The notes: generated by a model not told the origin, from the sequence alone. Counted from the first letter of the stretch, positions 32,201 to 55,660 are shown. The stretch: DNA of 64,000 bases from Syngnathus acus (GCF_901709675.1 NC_051091.1:865967-929966); one strand, 5' to 3'. A program made the numbers and translations.

Positions 32201-34517
32201 AGGCGGTCCATGCTTTAATCACCCCACATTCACATCTCAGCTTCTTATCTGCAAAAGGCAGGAAGCGTCTCCTATGGTTCACACGTTATCCTTTTGGACC
32301 GAGGCCCACAATGCCGAGCGCGTCAGTCAAGCGCAACCGAGGTGCGACCAGGTGAGGTCTGATGTGCTGTGTTTGGATTCTGTTTCCATTCTGTGTGTGC
32401 TGATGAGGAGATGCAGGCTACGCTAGGCGCTCATCCATCCTTCAATGCCTCACTTGAACGTTTTGATGAGCCATCCAAAAAGTCCCAAATGACCTGTATC
32501 CCTCCTTTTTCCAAAGCGTCGGTGCTTGAACAGCTGACCTTTATTTGCGGTTAATCAGAGGCGCTTCAAACGGTGGCAGTGAGTGACGCGCTGCTTTCCA
32601 TTTCTCAAGAGTTTATTTGAACTTTTATTCTCAATTGAATCGAAAGTGAAAGAAGACTCTTCATATGCATATGACTTCTCTGTCTGAGATAGTTTGGAAC
32701 GAGGGGGAAGACATTTGGAAAATGTACGGAAGGATGTTTTGCAAACTTCGAAACGGTCTCCTAGCAGACGTGTTTGCCTCCTGTCGACACAGCGAATCTC
32801 TTTCCATACGGCACTTTCAAGCTATTTGTTGTGACATGTTTGCATCAGAGCGATAAGAAAGTCTCTCTTCTCTCCGTGCGCAAAGCGTACCGTGCTTATT
32901 CTCTGTTTGTGCGTCTTTATGCTTTCAATAGGGAAAAAGTCAACATGTTGCGGCAGGTCCAAGAGAACCGTTGCAGATGGGGAAAAATCAGAACGCTGAC
33001 GAAAAAGTCATTGCCGGTCGGCTTGAAATAATGTTAGCCTAAGAGAATAGATCGGGCCATCTTGTGTTGTGACTTTTAATTCTTGCAGAATAATGCCTAA
33101 AATTAAAAAAGAAAAAAGATTGCACGAAAGACAAAAATCAGGTTTCAGACGATACTACCATTTGTGGCATTTGTGAGGGCATGAAATGGAAACTATTGTG
33201 TTATGGAAACATTTGACATGACATACGTGATAAGATCAAGTTGTTTCATGCGAACAGAAGAGAAGGCTCCACGCCAAGGTTCCCAGCAGGCTCGACATCA
33301 GCTCTCACTTTACTGTCTCCAACTAATCTCCATTGGTGGGACCAAGAAGGGACCCCCGTTCAAATCATGAGTCAAAATCACATTTTTTTGGAACAGGGCG
33401 ATAAAATGGAGGATATGAGACACAATGGTAGCTGACCCGGCCGGTCGCTTGAAATACCGGAGGTGTGTTTGATTTACGACACGGGGTCTGATCCAGCGCA
33501 AGGCCCGTTTTCTGGGAATAAATCGGCAAGGCTGGAGTTCTCCAAACGCTTTGGAGTGCAGCACTCATAATCACGAGCCACTCGGGGCTACTTGGCGGGA
33601 ACCATCGCTTTCTCGTAAATACCCGAATGCAGCATGATTTTTTTTTTTTCTTTTTGTATGACAGGACCTCAATTAGGAAGGTGGAGTGTGATTCTTGTAC
33701 TTCTACTTGAGAGCAGATGAACAGCTTGGTGGAAGTATGCATGCTTGTATACAGTGTGTGCGTGTGTGTGTTTGTTCAAGTGTTCCCTTGAAATGCTTCA
33801 TCATCTGGCTTGTCATCTAAAGCAGCAGTGAAAGCTGGTGGGGTGCGGTGCGGTGCGGTGCGGTGGGCTCGTATTTATTGGCAAGATGCAAGGAAGAGCC
33901 AAGATGGTAGTTGTGTCAATCTCACCCCGATGTCCCAAGCCCTCCCCCTAACCACAACCCCAAGTAACCCTCTGCGACCAGATGTGACTCGTCATTAAAA
34001 GTTCCATGCACTCATTTAGGACTGAATGAAGCCTATCCCAATTGACAAGTAGGATAGAGCCCGGCCGGATTGGGCTCATTTTGAGTCTTTAACAAACCTC
34101 ACTTGCCCGAAACAGTGCCGTGGAAGATCTTTGCCATTTTTTCCCCCTTTGCATTGCGAGATTTTCTCACGGTTTATCAGACTATCCTTGAGGGGAAATT
34201 TGGAGTCCCGCAGGCTCAAAGGCGTGTACACTATGGTTCAGCCTGCGGTCTACCACGAATGCCATTCTGTTCCCTACCGGCCCGTCAAGATGCCAAGGGG
34301 CCCCTCGCATTTTACATGGAAACATAGACGTCGGCTAGCAAATGACCATCGCCTGGCGTGGCTTCACATTCATCGTCGACGCTGTTGCCGCTCAACCAAA
34401 GTTTGGTTCGATGACTTTTCTGTCTGTTGCTTCCCGTCCCCGCTTCAAAGTTTTCATCTGCTCAGGTTAAGTTGAGTTCACCTCGGTTTTGCCGCAAACG
34501 AGGTGAACTCGTCTGGA
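28488..34517. other. Gene-free interval, part 2
   Basis: This contains TG runs at about 29036-29060 and 29155-29216, GGGGA units at about 31287-31336, and CA runs at about 31505-31529. A GGTGC pentamer run lies at 33840-33864. I see no protein gene, tRNA or structured RNA that I can support. Confidence 0.5.
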
Positions 34518-34600
34518 ATGGAAGGAAGGAAGGAAGGAAGGAAGGAAGGAAGGAAGGAAGGAAGGAAGGAAGGAAGGAAGGAAGGAAGGAAGGAAGGAAA
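34518..34600. repeat. (GGAA)n array
   Basis: About 20 uninterrupted GGAA tetranucleotides. Confidence 0.95.
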
Positions 34601-37600
34601 TTCATTGCACATTCACAAGTACAGAGCAATGAAATGATGTTAAAAGGAGAAAATCACCGACACCTGACCAAACCATGGCCCGATTTTCATAGATGAAAAA
34701 GTTGAAGGGGAGGGCGGGAAAAAAAACAAGTCCTAAGCTTTGCTCCTTTGCAAGGTTGCGGCCCAGTTGCAAGTCACCTCCAGCCCGCCCCCCTCACTCA
34801 GTTCTTCTTTCCAATTCCTACTGGCCGACATTTTATGATGCTTAATTTATGAAGACACTGGAGCATAGCCATAATTCGCCATCTGTGACGTCTTACAAAG
34901 CCCGCGTGTATTTACGACTCCGACCTCTTTCGATTTTCTCTCCTATTATTTGTTGTCTGGCCCCCTGGAGACACGCAGCCGCGATACGGGACGGGAGGGA
35001 GGGAGGGAGGGAGGCATGCGGGAGGGAATTAAATTACACAAATTTAGTGATCCTTCAAGAGAATGCCTTTCATTGTGGGACCCTGTTACCCCCATTGCCC
35101 TTCTTCTCTTTTTGAAGAAAATGGCTGCTGGAGTAAACGGCTTGATGGCGCAGCGTGACAGCGACATGTTGACTCCTGCCTCTGCCTACTCTACTCCCCC
35201 CCCCCCCCAAAAAAATCATCCCAGGGCCTAATGACACGTTGAGATGATGCCCTTTGAAGGGAATTCTTGACCATGAGTAACTGAAACGTTCGCCTGACCT
35301 CTAGCACAAAATCGCTCCCCCCCCCCTCGTTTATTTAGTTGGCACCATTTTGTTGAACTTCAAATTAGCGCGTGCACACACAAATGTTTTTGATTGATTT
35401 TGATAATGTGGGCCTGAAATAGAGGGATCACGAAAGAAAGCAGAAGAGGCGTGTTCCCGAGATCACACGGAACGCATAACAAACACGGGATTGGGAATTC
35501 TTGAAATGCGGCTTATGCATACAGCCATTCACAACACCCGCTAAAGTCAATTCATACATTTGTTTCGAAATACATGACACGCTTGAAAACATGACAATAC
35601 TGATGGCCATTTCTTCAATTGTGGAGATATGACAATCGACTGAAGTGGCGCTCCGGGAATGTTCAAAGCGATTGCGCCCCAACACATTCCACACTCCACT
35701 GTGACCCCAGCAATGTCAAATTCCGCTGGGTGGGCTAAGCTAGGTAGCTGGCGCAATCGCCGGAGCCACGTGCCTGGCGGGGCCACACAAAGAGCTACTG
35801 TGGAGACCACGCAGGCAGACGGACATTTGGGAAAAACACCTTCCTCGCTCCCTTCCTTTGCTCTGGAGCGAAAACCGAATGGCTGTCAAGATACACATTT
35901 CAACCAACCAAGGCCAAACAAAAGAGTACTCGATAATATTGTCCAAAAGGTACAAGAATGACTTGAGCTCAATATCTGCCTCTAAATCACAATTAGTTTT
36001 TTGTTTTGGCACACGTCATTTCGAATCCACTGATTTTGAACAAATCCAAATTGTAGATGTCTCTTTTTCTTTCTCCAAGCGTGAACGAAAGCACGGCACA
36101 AGAAGACCATGGAACATTCCACAAGTGGAGAAGTGTATAGTATTTTCCTCAAAGCCCTTTAAGGTTTTACAGGCTTGTATGAAATGTTTGGATTGGAAGC
36201 CTAAATGAGTTTGCTTTTGCAAGAACTTGAGCTAGCTGCTCTTTAAGGCCCGGCCCGGCCGTCTGGAAGAAAAGGACGATTTTGAAGGAGAGGATAATGT
36301 GCTGCCAAGACTGCATGAGTGAGCTCATCACTGAATCAGCACAGAGCTCAGCTATCATAAACATTTCATTAGGCCCAAACATTGTTGTGTTTGGAGACCA
36401 CCAGCTCCCATGTTCTTCTTTTCCGCTTCTCACACATAACCTCGTTTTTTTTTTTTATGCTTCCATCCCCCTGTGGCCTGTTCCTCCTTCTCCTCCTCAG
36501 GTCAGGGATGAAGAACCTTCGAGGACTTGGATAAAAGTGTCTGTGGGAGTCAGAGTGGAAATGTGGTGGGAAGGTGTCCAGGGTCAGCCAAGCACAGCAG
36601 ATGTTCAGCTGTGGCTTTGTGGATATCAGTCTTCTTTTTGTTGTTGTTGTGGGTGTCTTACCTCCCTCTGCTCCTCGCTCATTAAACAAGAGCACAGATA
36701 TGAAGCAAGTGTAAGCTTACGTTTCGAATCCTACTGTCGTTGTCCACCAGCCAGGAAGTAGCCTGCTAAAACACTTATCAATATTAACGAGTCATCACTA
36801 ATTCTCGGAAGAACAGTCAAACATTAAGACTTCTTGAAAAATGAAGGGCCATGAATCTCTTCTTACGTTTTTGTATGTGAAAATATAAACACATTTATGG
36901 AAAATGTATTGCACAGTGCACATGATGGATATCATGTTTCCATCCTGCGTGTGTTCGCACCTACTGAAATGCTCAGAAACAAATCGTCGGTGAGTTAAAA
37001 CTGCGTCCAAAGAATCCACCGCTTGCCTGCCCGCCCGCAGCAAAGCAAAGCAAAGCAAAGCGAATGGAAATGATTAGGAGTGATTGAGAGGTTTGGCTGC
37101 TTCTTGTCTTTGTGTCTCTGCGCTCCAACATCAGCCGGCACATTCCAAAGAAGGGATTACGGGGGCCGCCCGCCCGCCCGCCCTGGATAACACGCAGGTG
37201 GCTCAGAATCTGTCTCGGTCCTTGATTCCTGCTCCTCCGACAACGCTGTACACACAAACATCCACGGACACACACATACACAAAGGCTTCACAACTCGGT
37301 ACGGGCGGAGGATGTTTACTGGGGGGATGCGGGGATGAGGGAAATCTCCCAAATAACATTCCTCAGCATGAATTTCCAATGTTACCGTCGAATGCCACTC
37401 CGACTCTCTGATGGTGCTCGTGGCGGGGGGGCTTGACGTTTATGGATGGTCTTTTTTACCACTTGTCTCCAGCAGGGAAACGCCACCCCCACCCACCCCT
37501 AACTCTCACCCTTCTGAGTAGGTCATGGGACAAAGTGCACATCCATCATGGCTTAGCGGCATGCATTCATAATGTTGGAGGAGGTGGATGTTAGGATTAA

Positions 37601-39180
37601 GGAAGTGGAGTGGCTTGGCTTGGCTTGGGTTGACTTGGGGTCAAGATTCGGGTAAAGTCAGCGAGGTTGCTTCAAGATGAGGAGGTGGGAGAGTCATGGT
37701 GAGTGGATAAGACTGCTTAGAAGTGCTCCAGATATGTCTGCATTATTAAAAGAGCATTTTCAAGAGCAAGCTTTCAGTGGATTATGCCCAAAGGAATTTG
37801 AATGAACAAGGCTACTGCTACTCCGGCCGGCTTCCTCCCATATATGCATGGCTCCGTGTGTACATAGATTGACGATAAAACAGAAAATAAATGAAAAACA
37901 ATGCCAAAGTTGAAAAATAATAAAAACAACCAAGTCTCTAAAAGACGGACAAAGTTGAATGTTGGAGGACTTTTTTGGTTGCTCTACTGCACCACCTGTA
38001 GTAAATGTGTGTTATATTAAAGTAACATTTGAAGAAATAGAGCCAACTTCTTCTTCGTATGGTTGCCATGCTACTGAGCGTGCAGTGCACAAAACAAACA
38101 GGACCACTATATCGCAAATGCACAATGCTTGCCTTCGTGTGTCTTCCATCCACTATCACTGAGGCAATACGTGAGTGTGTGCACGTGTGTGTACGTGTGC
38201 GTGCGTGTGTGCACGTGTGTGTGCGTGTGTGCACGTGCGTGTACGTGTGCGTGTGTCTTTACTGTTTTCACAGATGGAGCTTTGACATGGTCTGGATAAC
38301 TGAGATAAATTACTCACACCACGACTCCGCAAATGGGGAAAACAGCGCCGGGAAAACAGCGTCTGCACGCACGCGCACATGCACACGCAGAAATGTCTCT
38401 CTTTTTTTTTTTTTCTTCGAAGATGTTACCGTGCGGGGCAAAAAACAGCAGGTGGACTTCCACAATTCCTGGTTAAAATTATCCTCCGAACTTTAACTGC
38501 CCCCTTGTGGACAGAATGGTCATAGCAGGTCAAGGCACGTGAGAAAATAAATCTCGCAAAAGATATATGGAATAATTCATACATAAGGTGAATTAGAAGT
38601 GGACAGCACACACACACTCTTATCAAAACACACTTGAAATAGAATTTATTGCACATTTAAAGAAAAAGAAAGTGACACAATACCCATTTCAATCAAATTA
38701 CAAACAAAATGAAACGCTCACCTTCCTGTGGCGGCCGTGACGTCCGTTTGAAGTGCATAGTTTAATTTAAAAAAAAATCAAATTAACATTAAAAGCAATT
38801 ACATCGCGACATGTTTGAAATCATGGCACACGTTTTCCAATCAGACCTTGGCTTTATTCACACATCCTATTTTTTCCTCCTCAGTGAGTCACAACAAACA
38901 CAAAAAAATGAAGGGGGAGGGAGGAACACTGTTGTTGTTCTTGGAACTTTAAGTCAAGCCCAAATTGTGTTGTCTATATGGGTAAAAAAAAAAAAATACA
39001 GTAGCATCTCATTAAAACCTCCTCGGATCACATTAGGTAGAAAATACTAAACAATAAGCCTCAGTTGGATAAAAGAGTACAGTAATTACTTGATAGTCAC
39101 AGTCAGACGATACTATTTACATCTTTGACCTCATTATTTCAAAATCTTGTCCAAATACTTGTGGGGTTGCAAATTCACCT

Positions 39181-39487
39181 CGGGGTGGGTAACCTTTTGC
39201 CAATTTTTGAAGTCTGGCGCCATTGATGAGATTTCTTTATGTATACTGTATTGCATATATCTTTTGTTGTTTAAATGATCATTTCTTTGATTACATTAAC
39301 AACATAAATTCATTATTTTGTAATATCGCTCCTCATTTTGTAAACAAAACATTAAATGCAGAAAATCCCTTAACGAATGTAACTAATATCATGAACTCTC
39401 TAAAATGTTTCAATAATGCCCCTTTTAAATTTGAAAAAATAAAACGTGTTTCAAATGCTACTGTAGGCAGTAGGTTGGCCACCCCTG
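39181..39487. mobile_element. Degenerate hAT-like MITE
   Basis: The left end reads CGGGGTGGGTAACC. The right end, read inverted, is CAGGGGTGGCCAACC. These are imperfect inverted ends of the CAGGGGT type common in fish hAT MITEs, around an AT-rich centre. I see no matching 8-bp target duplication, so the element is old or the borders are slightly wrong. Confidence 0.5.
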
Positions 39488-40492
39488 AAATATAGAAAAA
39501 GGTCCCCTGTTCAAATGCCACGTTTTTGTACTTGAATAAAAACAAGACCAAGTTGAACCATCTCCAAACATTTTGAGAAAACCCGGATATTTCAACAGGG
39601 GTGTGTATCCTTTTATATTCACTCTGGGTCTGTTTGTATGAGGACTCTTATTGCTGCTTCTGTCATTGTTATATAGGTTGGCAGCAAACTGATTTTATCT
39701 ACTGATTAAAAAAATTCAGTGAGTGACAGCCAACATAAATACATATCTGCCATTATGATACAAAAGCAACGTTTGGAGTGCTTTACTATGTACAGTGGAT
39801 GAGATTATATGTAAGGGAGTCGATGGCATCCACGTCGTAATTAAACACAGCGTGGTCAATGTACAGCAGAATTACAAATGCTTAACTGCTTTCCAAATCA
39901 ATCCCATTTTCTTCCTTTTAACAGAATGACCTCATTTCCATAAAAGCCACACGCTTGCATATTTCCTCTGCAAATTTGGAACAGGAAGCTAACTAACTAA
40001 CCGGGGATTTATTCTGAAAGCATATGTCAGCTCCCTCTCCGAGTAAACGGATGGACAGCACTCGTATTCTTTTGGCACAGATGCAGAGAAATAAATGCTC
40101 AAATGACCTTCCGTCAAATTGTTTTTAGAGAGCAGAACCTCCAACTTCAAACAATGCAAAAAACGAGGGCAACACACATTCTTGGGGAGTGTGGCAGGAG
40201 GACTGGCGATGTCAGCAAGTCTAGAGCCACTTCAGCTTTGTCAACAATGAAATGATTAAGTTCAAAAAGTTTGGGGTGAAGAAAAAGAAAGGGAATCGTT
40301 ACAAATACCAAATTTCAACTTGAGCTCGTAAAACGGCAGTTTGGGAGTGACCGTGGGTGGGACGACCAGAATGCCTCGCTGGTTTTGGCCTGATTTGAAC
40401 AACCTGAGCCAGCTTGGTTCAAGCAAGCATGCTTAATGATTATCATGACTGCGATCATCTCCACGTAAACACGAAGGAGTTCGAAGAACAAT

Positions 40493-40494
<2 letters not shown>

Positions 40495-40543
<49 letters not shown>
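40495..40543. repeat. (AGC)n trinucleotide array
   Basis: About 16 AGC (CAG) units. On the minus strand they read as poly-Ala or similar in a short ORF with no gene support. They lie within or near the presumed SRC 3' UTR. Confidence 0.93.
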
Positions 40544-41226
40544 CTTAAAAAGTGGAGGGACGCGAACAGGGCAGCCCGCAAAAACGGAAGATGAAATGCA
40601 TCAGAATTGCTTTTGACACAACAGGAAGGGAGAAGTGTTCTCCAAACTTCTGTCCTATATAAATACGAGGAATTTGGAAACTTCCTTGGGAAAAAGAACT
40701 TTATAAAATTGAAGGTTGTTTTTTTTTCTTCCAGTTTGCCCAGATATGAGCTCAGTTGATTTTTTTTGCAAACAAGCTTCAGACATGCCGCCGCTTAAGT
40801 CAAGTGAAAAAAAGAATTGGAGCAACGAAAGGTACCGTGATACATGAAGACTCCCAATTTACTTTGATGGAAGTTTTACACCCCAGATATGGCTCTGGTA
40901 GCAAAACGCCCGGTAGCAAATGTTCACCTCATTCTGGAGAAAAGTTGCCCGCTTTTTCAGGGAGCGTAAAATGGGCTCTTGGGCCCAGTGTCTTTTGCGG
41001 GAGGGGAAAAAAGTACAGTAAGTTTCATCAGACCTTTTCTCCCCTTGTATTTGGACCCTTTCACGTCAGTCTTGCACCTCGCTCCTCAAAGTCTCCAGAA
41101 AGAAGCTTCTCTGGGTCCATGACAGCACAGAGGCTTCCTCACAGGATTCTGTGTTCCTCTGAGGTGTTTCGAGTGTATGTCTTTGAGTGTGGCAGTGTGT
41201 GTGTAAATTTCCGCACATGTGCGGTT

Positions 41227-50194
<8,968 letters not shown>

Positions 50195-53100
50195 GTGCAG
50201 ACCTGGCTGGGATGAGAGCCAGTGATGAGTAACCAGTATGGATGACTGGTCTTCACCGAGGATATAATAATAAAACCTTTGGTTGGGCTCAGGTTTACAT
50301 TTTAAAACTGTTGTCTCTTCCTCAAGTGAAGCAAACATTTACCAATGTAATGATTCCACACACCAACGGAACAAAGCCCAACTAAAACTTCCTTAAAACG
50401 GGGTGAACGCTTCCCTTTTTGTGCAGCAGTGCTCAGTGATTTAAAAAAATCGAGGCCTTCAATTGACTGCCCTATTTAACTTGCCTTGCACTATGCTAAA
50501 TAAGTCATTTGTAATCAAACTGTCAAAGCACCTTTCACAGTACGTAATGAACCCATGAAGTGACATCAGCGCATGCACTACCCAGTCACCGTGACGGAAA
50601 AATACAGCAGCCTGAAACTTCAAACATTCCGAGGGACTCTCCGTCCTTGTAAAGGCAAACATTTTGACAAAGAACGCCAAACAGAAGCCTTGGAGGGGCT
50701 CCAGGTTCTATCCCAACTGTTTGACAGGCAAACGGGGCGAGCAGAGCAGGACACCTTGACAATGTCAACACACACAGACAAAGTAGTTTGCGGTCTGTCC
50801 AATCAATTTGGATTGAATCAATGCGCATTAAAGAGAAGAAGAGTTGTGCTATGCTGAGCCAAGCTACTCCGATACAACTTGGCGGCTGCCAAGCATATGA
50901 TGTGCTTGTGATTCTGTTTGCCAGGAATATTTTGACTTGTTCATTAGCATAATGATACTGGCAAACTTGCTTCTCTGCGATTGTTTGGTTTGGGTAACGG
51001 AATATATTTTGTGTTGTCGCTATGTTTGCTTGTTTTTAAGCATCACAACAGATTTGCACCCACTTTCAACAAGCTGTGTGATACATTTAGGGGAGGACAA
51101 CGCTTGTGAATCCAACATTATATTTGAAGGAAATCAATGTGGATTCAAGGAAAATGGCTGACATCTTCTCCTTGAAGTATTTGGAAACAACTTTGGAATG
51201 CGCATCACTTCCAGGACTGCCACCGACACAAATAATCCACTAAAAGCCCCGTGATGCTGCAGGGATGAAAAAAGAAAGAAAGTCGTGTCAGTTACCTGTG
51301 CTGATTCCGAACTAAAGATGAAGGTACGGATTTGAAATGTACACACAGGAGTAGCCGACATAGTATTATTCCACACCCATTTTAGAGGAAGTTGAGCACT
51401 TTTAGAGAAATCGTCAGAGGTAGGAGGGGATCGTCGCCAAACGTCTGAACGACGCTTCCCGAGGGAACTTCCATCCCCTTTGTGCATCGATAACAGTCAG
51501 CGGAGAATGGCGGCATCGTGTCGACAAAGACAAGTTAAGTGCATCCCCGGAAAGTTGTGACATTGTGCATGGTACGTGTGTACATGTGTGTGTTGGCAGC
51601 ACAAGTGCAGACCTCCCTGTGGGAAGCTGAAGATGACTCATTGCGAGACCAGCTATTTCAGGCGGCCTGAAACAGAGACAGTCACACACGCATGAAAACA
51701 GCCTTGTTCCTCCTGTGGATGGAGGCACTCTCAGTTCCAGACAGCGCGCACCGCCGTGAGTGCGTATGAGCAGCTGTTCCCGAGTCCCTGGGAAGCTCTC
51801 GCGCTCAACCTCGCGAGCGTCTCACATCCTTTTTCCGACACATGGGTTGTTGTTGTTTTTTCCCCGAGTCTGAGGAGGCTATTAAAAAAACGGGGAATGA
51901 GGAAGTGCCAGTGGCCCTAAAAAAAGAACGTGTAGGTGTTGCCATACAGATGGGGCTCAGTAGGCTTTCTTTAGATTGAAATGTGACATGCAGGTATGGC
52001 TGATGAAGGCATGTAGGCGTGAGTGAGGTCACGAGAGCTTTAATTCTACTCTCGCCAAGATCTTGTCGCGCTTGGGGGGGGTGAAGGCGTCCTTGTGGTG
52101 AGTCACGCGGCCACAATATTAGGTCTGCGGAGAGCGATGGACTGGAATGTGTTAAACGCGTCAACAATCAAAAGCTAGCCGTCCAGTTTCTGTATCAGGG
52201 TTGCCTATGAGATGGAATACTTATTAGAATCTTGGGAGCGGAAGAGCCCACCTAAAACATCTCAGTCTGCATGCAGTATGTAAACATCTGACCTTCCCCT
52301 CATATGGGCAAACTCGTATCAAAATGTGCAGACACGCCGCTCCGTCCATAACGTGGGTAAAAAGAAATGGAGTGGCGAGCATTCGTCAGAAGAGGTCAAA
52401 TGAAGACAGAAAATGAATGACGGGTGGAGTGGCAAAGAGTTTCCGACACTTGTGTAAAAAAAAAATGTGCCCGAACCAGACTTTGCCACTCAGAACAAAT
52501 GATCAGTGAAGACACCTAAACAGTGGGAAGGAAGGAAGGAAGGAAGGAAGGAAGGAAGGAAGGAAGGAAGGAAGGAAGGAAGGAAGGAAGGAAGGAAGGA
52601 AGGAAGGAAGGAAGGATGGAAGGATGAAAGCTGTGGAAAATGACTACTTGACTGGTACTCATGCATTACATATTGCTGCAAAATCACTTAATATCTACTT
52701 ATACTATACTTAATATTGGATGTCACAGTCGAATTCAAGATGACCACAAGTACTCACTTTTACAGAAGAGCATTCTATTATTCTGATAAAGTGGCATCTG
52801 ACATGTCTCGGAATCTGAACGCTTGCAAATAGCCTTCAACTTTGGAAAGTGGATGAAATTGTACATTCAAATGAGTTCTATTTCAATCATTTCCTATACA
52901 TAAAAAGTGTTTTTCAAGTATGACAGGCATGCCAGGATGAATTGCGTTTGGCACTGAGAGTTTCAAACACATGCTACGTTGAGTGTTTTAAAATATCAAG
53001 TCACCATGACATCGCTTCAGTTCTCTGACGTGTCAAGTGAATGCAATCACCAATGTAGCGGCTATTAGAATGGCAAACCAAAAAAAGTGCAATGTAGCTC

Positions 53101-55389
53101 TATCTGGTTAAATTGTGCTGTGGACTTCTTTATCCCCCTCATTCAATAATTATTGTATAATCCCGAGTTGAACATTTGGCCGTGACAAATGTGAATGAGT
53201 CACAACAGACGGTAACAGTTGCTGCAGTGAGGGAAGGGAGGAAGTCGTCGCCGCCAATGTTTAAGTCCAATGAGAGCATCACAGGCCGGAACGGCTCATC
53301 TTTGCATTTGCTGACTAGGATTGCAAATGATAAATAAATTGCTATCATTTGGCCCGACCGTCAACGCATACGAGTCAAAGAGAGGCCGTCGTCTATTCGG
53401 GGCCAAAAACAAAACAATGCACATCAAGTGCTTTCCAGTCTCATTTCGTCTGCCAGCCCCGAAGACTTTTTTTTAAAGTTCTATCTCGCAGCCTGTCAAG
53501 AGGTGGAAGACAGGCAGAGGATGCTGGCATTTGCCTGATTAAAAAGCACTTCCCTCTCCGCACATCTGCGAGCGCTGGCTCTGGCTGTGTGCAATGTTTA
53601 CTAATTCGGCAAAGGAGGTCAGAGGTTGAACGCTAGTTCACTGCGGAGGTGCTGCACTCTTTGTAAATGAACGACGGCATGTTAATTGAGGTGTCAACAG
53701 TTGACAGGATTTGTTAAGAAGCAAACAAGAATAGAATGAATCATGCCTTACAGGCAGTGAAAAGGGTTGCACCGGGTTGCACCAGGTTGTCACATTTCTC
53801 ATACTACCTGTGAAGGCAGAAAATTGCCAGGTCATTTTGGTGCCCCGCTCTGTCGGTGGCCTTTACGCGCAATAAAGAGTGTGTTTACAAGCAGTGTAAA
53901 GACAACTAGACAGGTGTCAGCCCGCCTCGGATACTAGGTGAAAAATTGCCCCGGATTCTGTGCTGATGCCTTCTCTACTCGTCAGTCTGACACTAGAAAG
54001 AAAGATACATTGTACTGTGTATACTTTGAAAACCATTGTTGGTATAGAGGTTATCCATAAATCGCTTGAATTCCTACTGAAAAAAGATCAGATGGCAGCT
54101 TATTTACATAGCACTAAATCCTTTTCAAACACGTTAATGACGACGGATGCCTAAGGGCTCAGGTAACAACTGCTCACTCATAAGTTAAGGTTACATTTCT
54201 TGATTTGAAAATTTGGCATACGTGAATTCCAAATTCCTGCCACAGAACATTTTTCACTTGACTTCCTCTTTAAGCAAAGAACACTTTATTATAGCAAAAC
54301 TAGTTTGACAGTAAACTTCAACAAGGAGTGGCAGAGCTTGAAGCTGCTCTCTTTTTTTTTTTCCAAGAAATGTTTACTATGTGTCACAATCAAATAAAAT
54401 TGTCCAACCATTTCTCATACCATGAAAAGTCGAATATCTCGAGGCACCATTGCATATCTTTTGTGCCAACTTTTCTGTCATCATTTTGAGGACACAGCTC
54501 ATGAATTTGTGGTGAAAATCAAACAATACATTGATCATGGGGGTGGGGGGTCTGACATATTTCTTTTGAAATGATCATTGTTTGTTCACTACTTTTCAAG
54601 AAGCCTTGTGGGATAAATAGAGGACACTAATAACGAGCAGAATAAAATCAATCGGCTTTACATGAATGTTTGGGAAGTGCAGTTGTTGGCTGGCTGGCTG
54701 GCTGGATGGCTGGCTGGATGGATGGATGGGGTGCGCGCTGCCAGCCGGAGTAGCAGCTGTCAAAATGACAGGGGGTGGGTTGGGGGGAAATAAAATTAAA
54801 ATTAAAAAAAAAAAAATTACTATGGACAAAGCATTCCGCAACATGTAAGGGAAACGGCTTAAATGACCCTTAAAAAAAAAAGGAGTGAAAATGTTGCTGA
54901 TCAGGCTGATTCGCCTATAGATGAGTCGAAACAGGTGCTGCTCCATTTTGAATTTCAATGAATTCTTGCCTTTTTCTCTCTGGTTTCCCCCGTGATGTGT
55001 TTTTGTTTTTTTTGTTCCTTGTGCCTTCGGCTAGTAATAAACGAGGGAGCCTGGGCAAGCGTGATATTTTGCCCGATGCGCGTCGCTTTTGTTGTGTGTA
55101 AGGTTCGGAGAGGAGAGGGGGTGCACGATGCACGACAACAAACCCTCGCTTTACTTGAATGGAACCGGGCGAGTGAATGGACGCTCTCACCACCACGTTT
55201 GTGGGGGGAAAAAAATACGCAGTGGCTGGCTTTTTAAATAAGAATTGATAATGGCCCAAATGATACAAATCGACTCACCTTTTTCCTTGAGATAAAGCCC
55301 AACACAAATCAGAGACGGGTTAATAAATCCTCTCGCTCGTCTTCATAAGTGCACGTTGCTGTGGAAACGCTGGTGAATCCCATTTAGCG
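50195..55389 (-). other. Region upstream of the SRC start codon, probably 5' UTR intron(s)
   Basis: A splice acceptor directly before the SRC start means non-coding exons lie upstream. The interval contains a GGAA array (52525-52616) and GGCT/GGAT units at about 54688-54728. A GC-richer patch lies at about 51730-51820. I see no independent gene. Confidence 0.45.
52525..52616. repeat. (GGAA)n array
   Basis: About 22 GGAA units. Confidence 0.95.
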
Positions 55390-55660
55390 AATTTCGATAC
55401 AATCAGATGGAGGAGGAGGAGGAGAAGAGGAAGCTGAGGTCATGGCGGGGGGTGCATCTTCTTCTCTCCGTCTGGGTACAGTACACGCCGATTGTCAGTG
55501 AGTAGGCCGGTGGTCCGGCGGGCGGGCGGGCGGACAAAGCTGCCTCTTCTACTACGTACTACGGCGAGGAGCCCTAGCGGCGCGTCCGTGTGTCGACGCG
55601 GTAGGAGGAGGAGGCGGCAGGCTGACTGGAGTGTGGAGCAGACATCATGTCATTCGTTCT
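55390..55660 (-). promoter_or_regulatory. GC-rich candidate SRC promoter
   Basis: This CpG-rich stretch includes GGCGGGCGGGCGGGCGG at about 55517 and several GGAGGAGGAGG runs. It lies between SRC and MANBAL and has the look of a CpG-island promoter. Its use by SRC is inferred from position only. Confidence 0.35.

Larger units (their letters stand above)
34601..41226. other. Gene-free interval, part 3, including the probable SRC 3' UTR
   Basis: The right end should hold the 3' UTR of SRC. A minus-strand AATAAA at 38645-38650, followed by TG-rich sequence, is one candidate end, but closer ones are possible. The interval also holds alternating GT/AC sequence at about 38170-38260, an AGC run and a degenerate MITE. 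No gene was recognised. Confidence 0.45.

Noticed and set aside
36282-36761. 159-codon plus-strand ORF
   Set aside because: It contains low-complexity runs of T- and CTT-type sequence and no family resemblance; a chance ORF is more likely.
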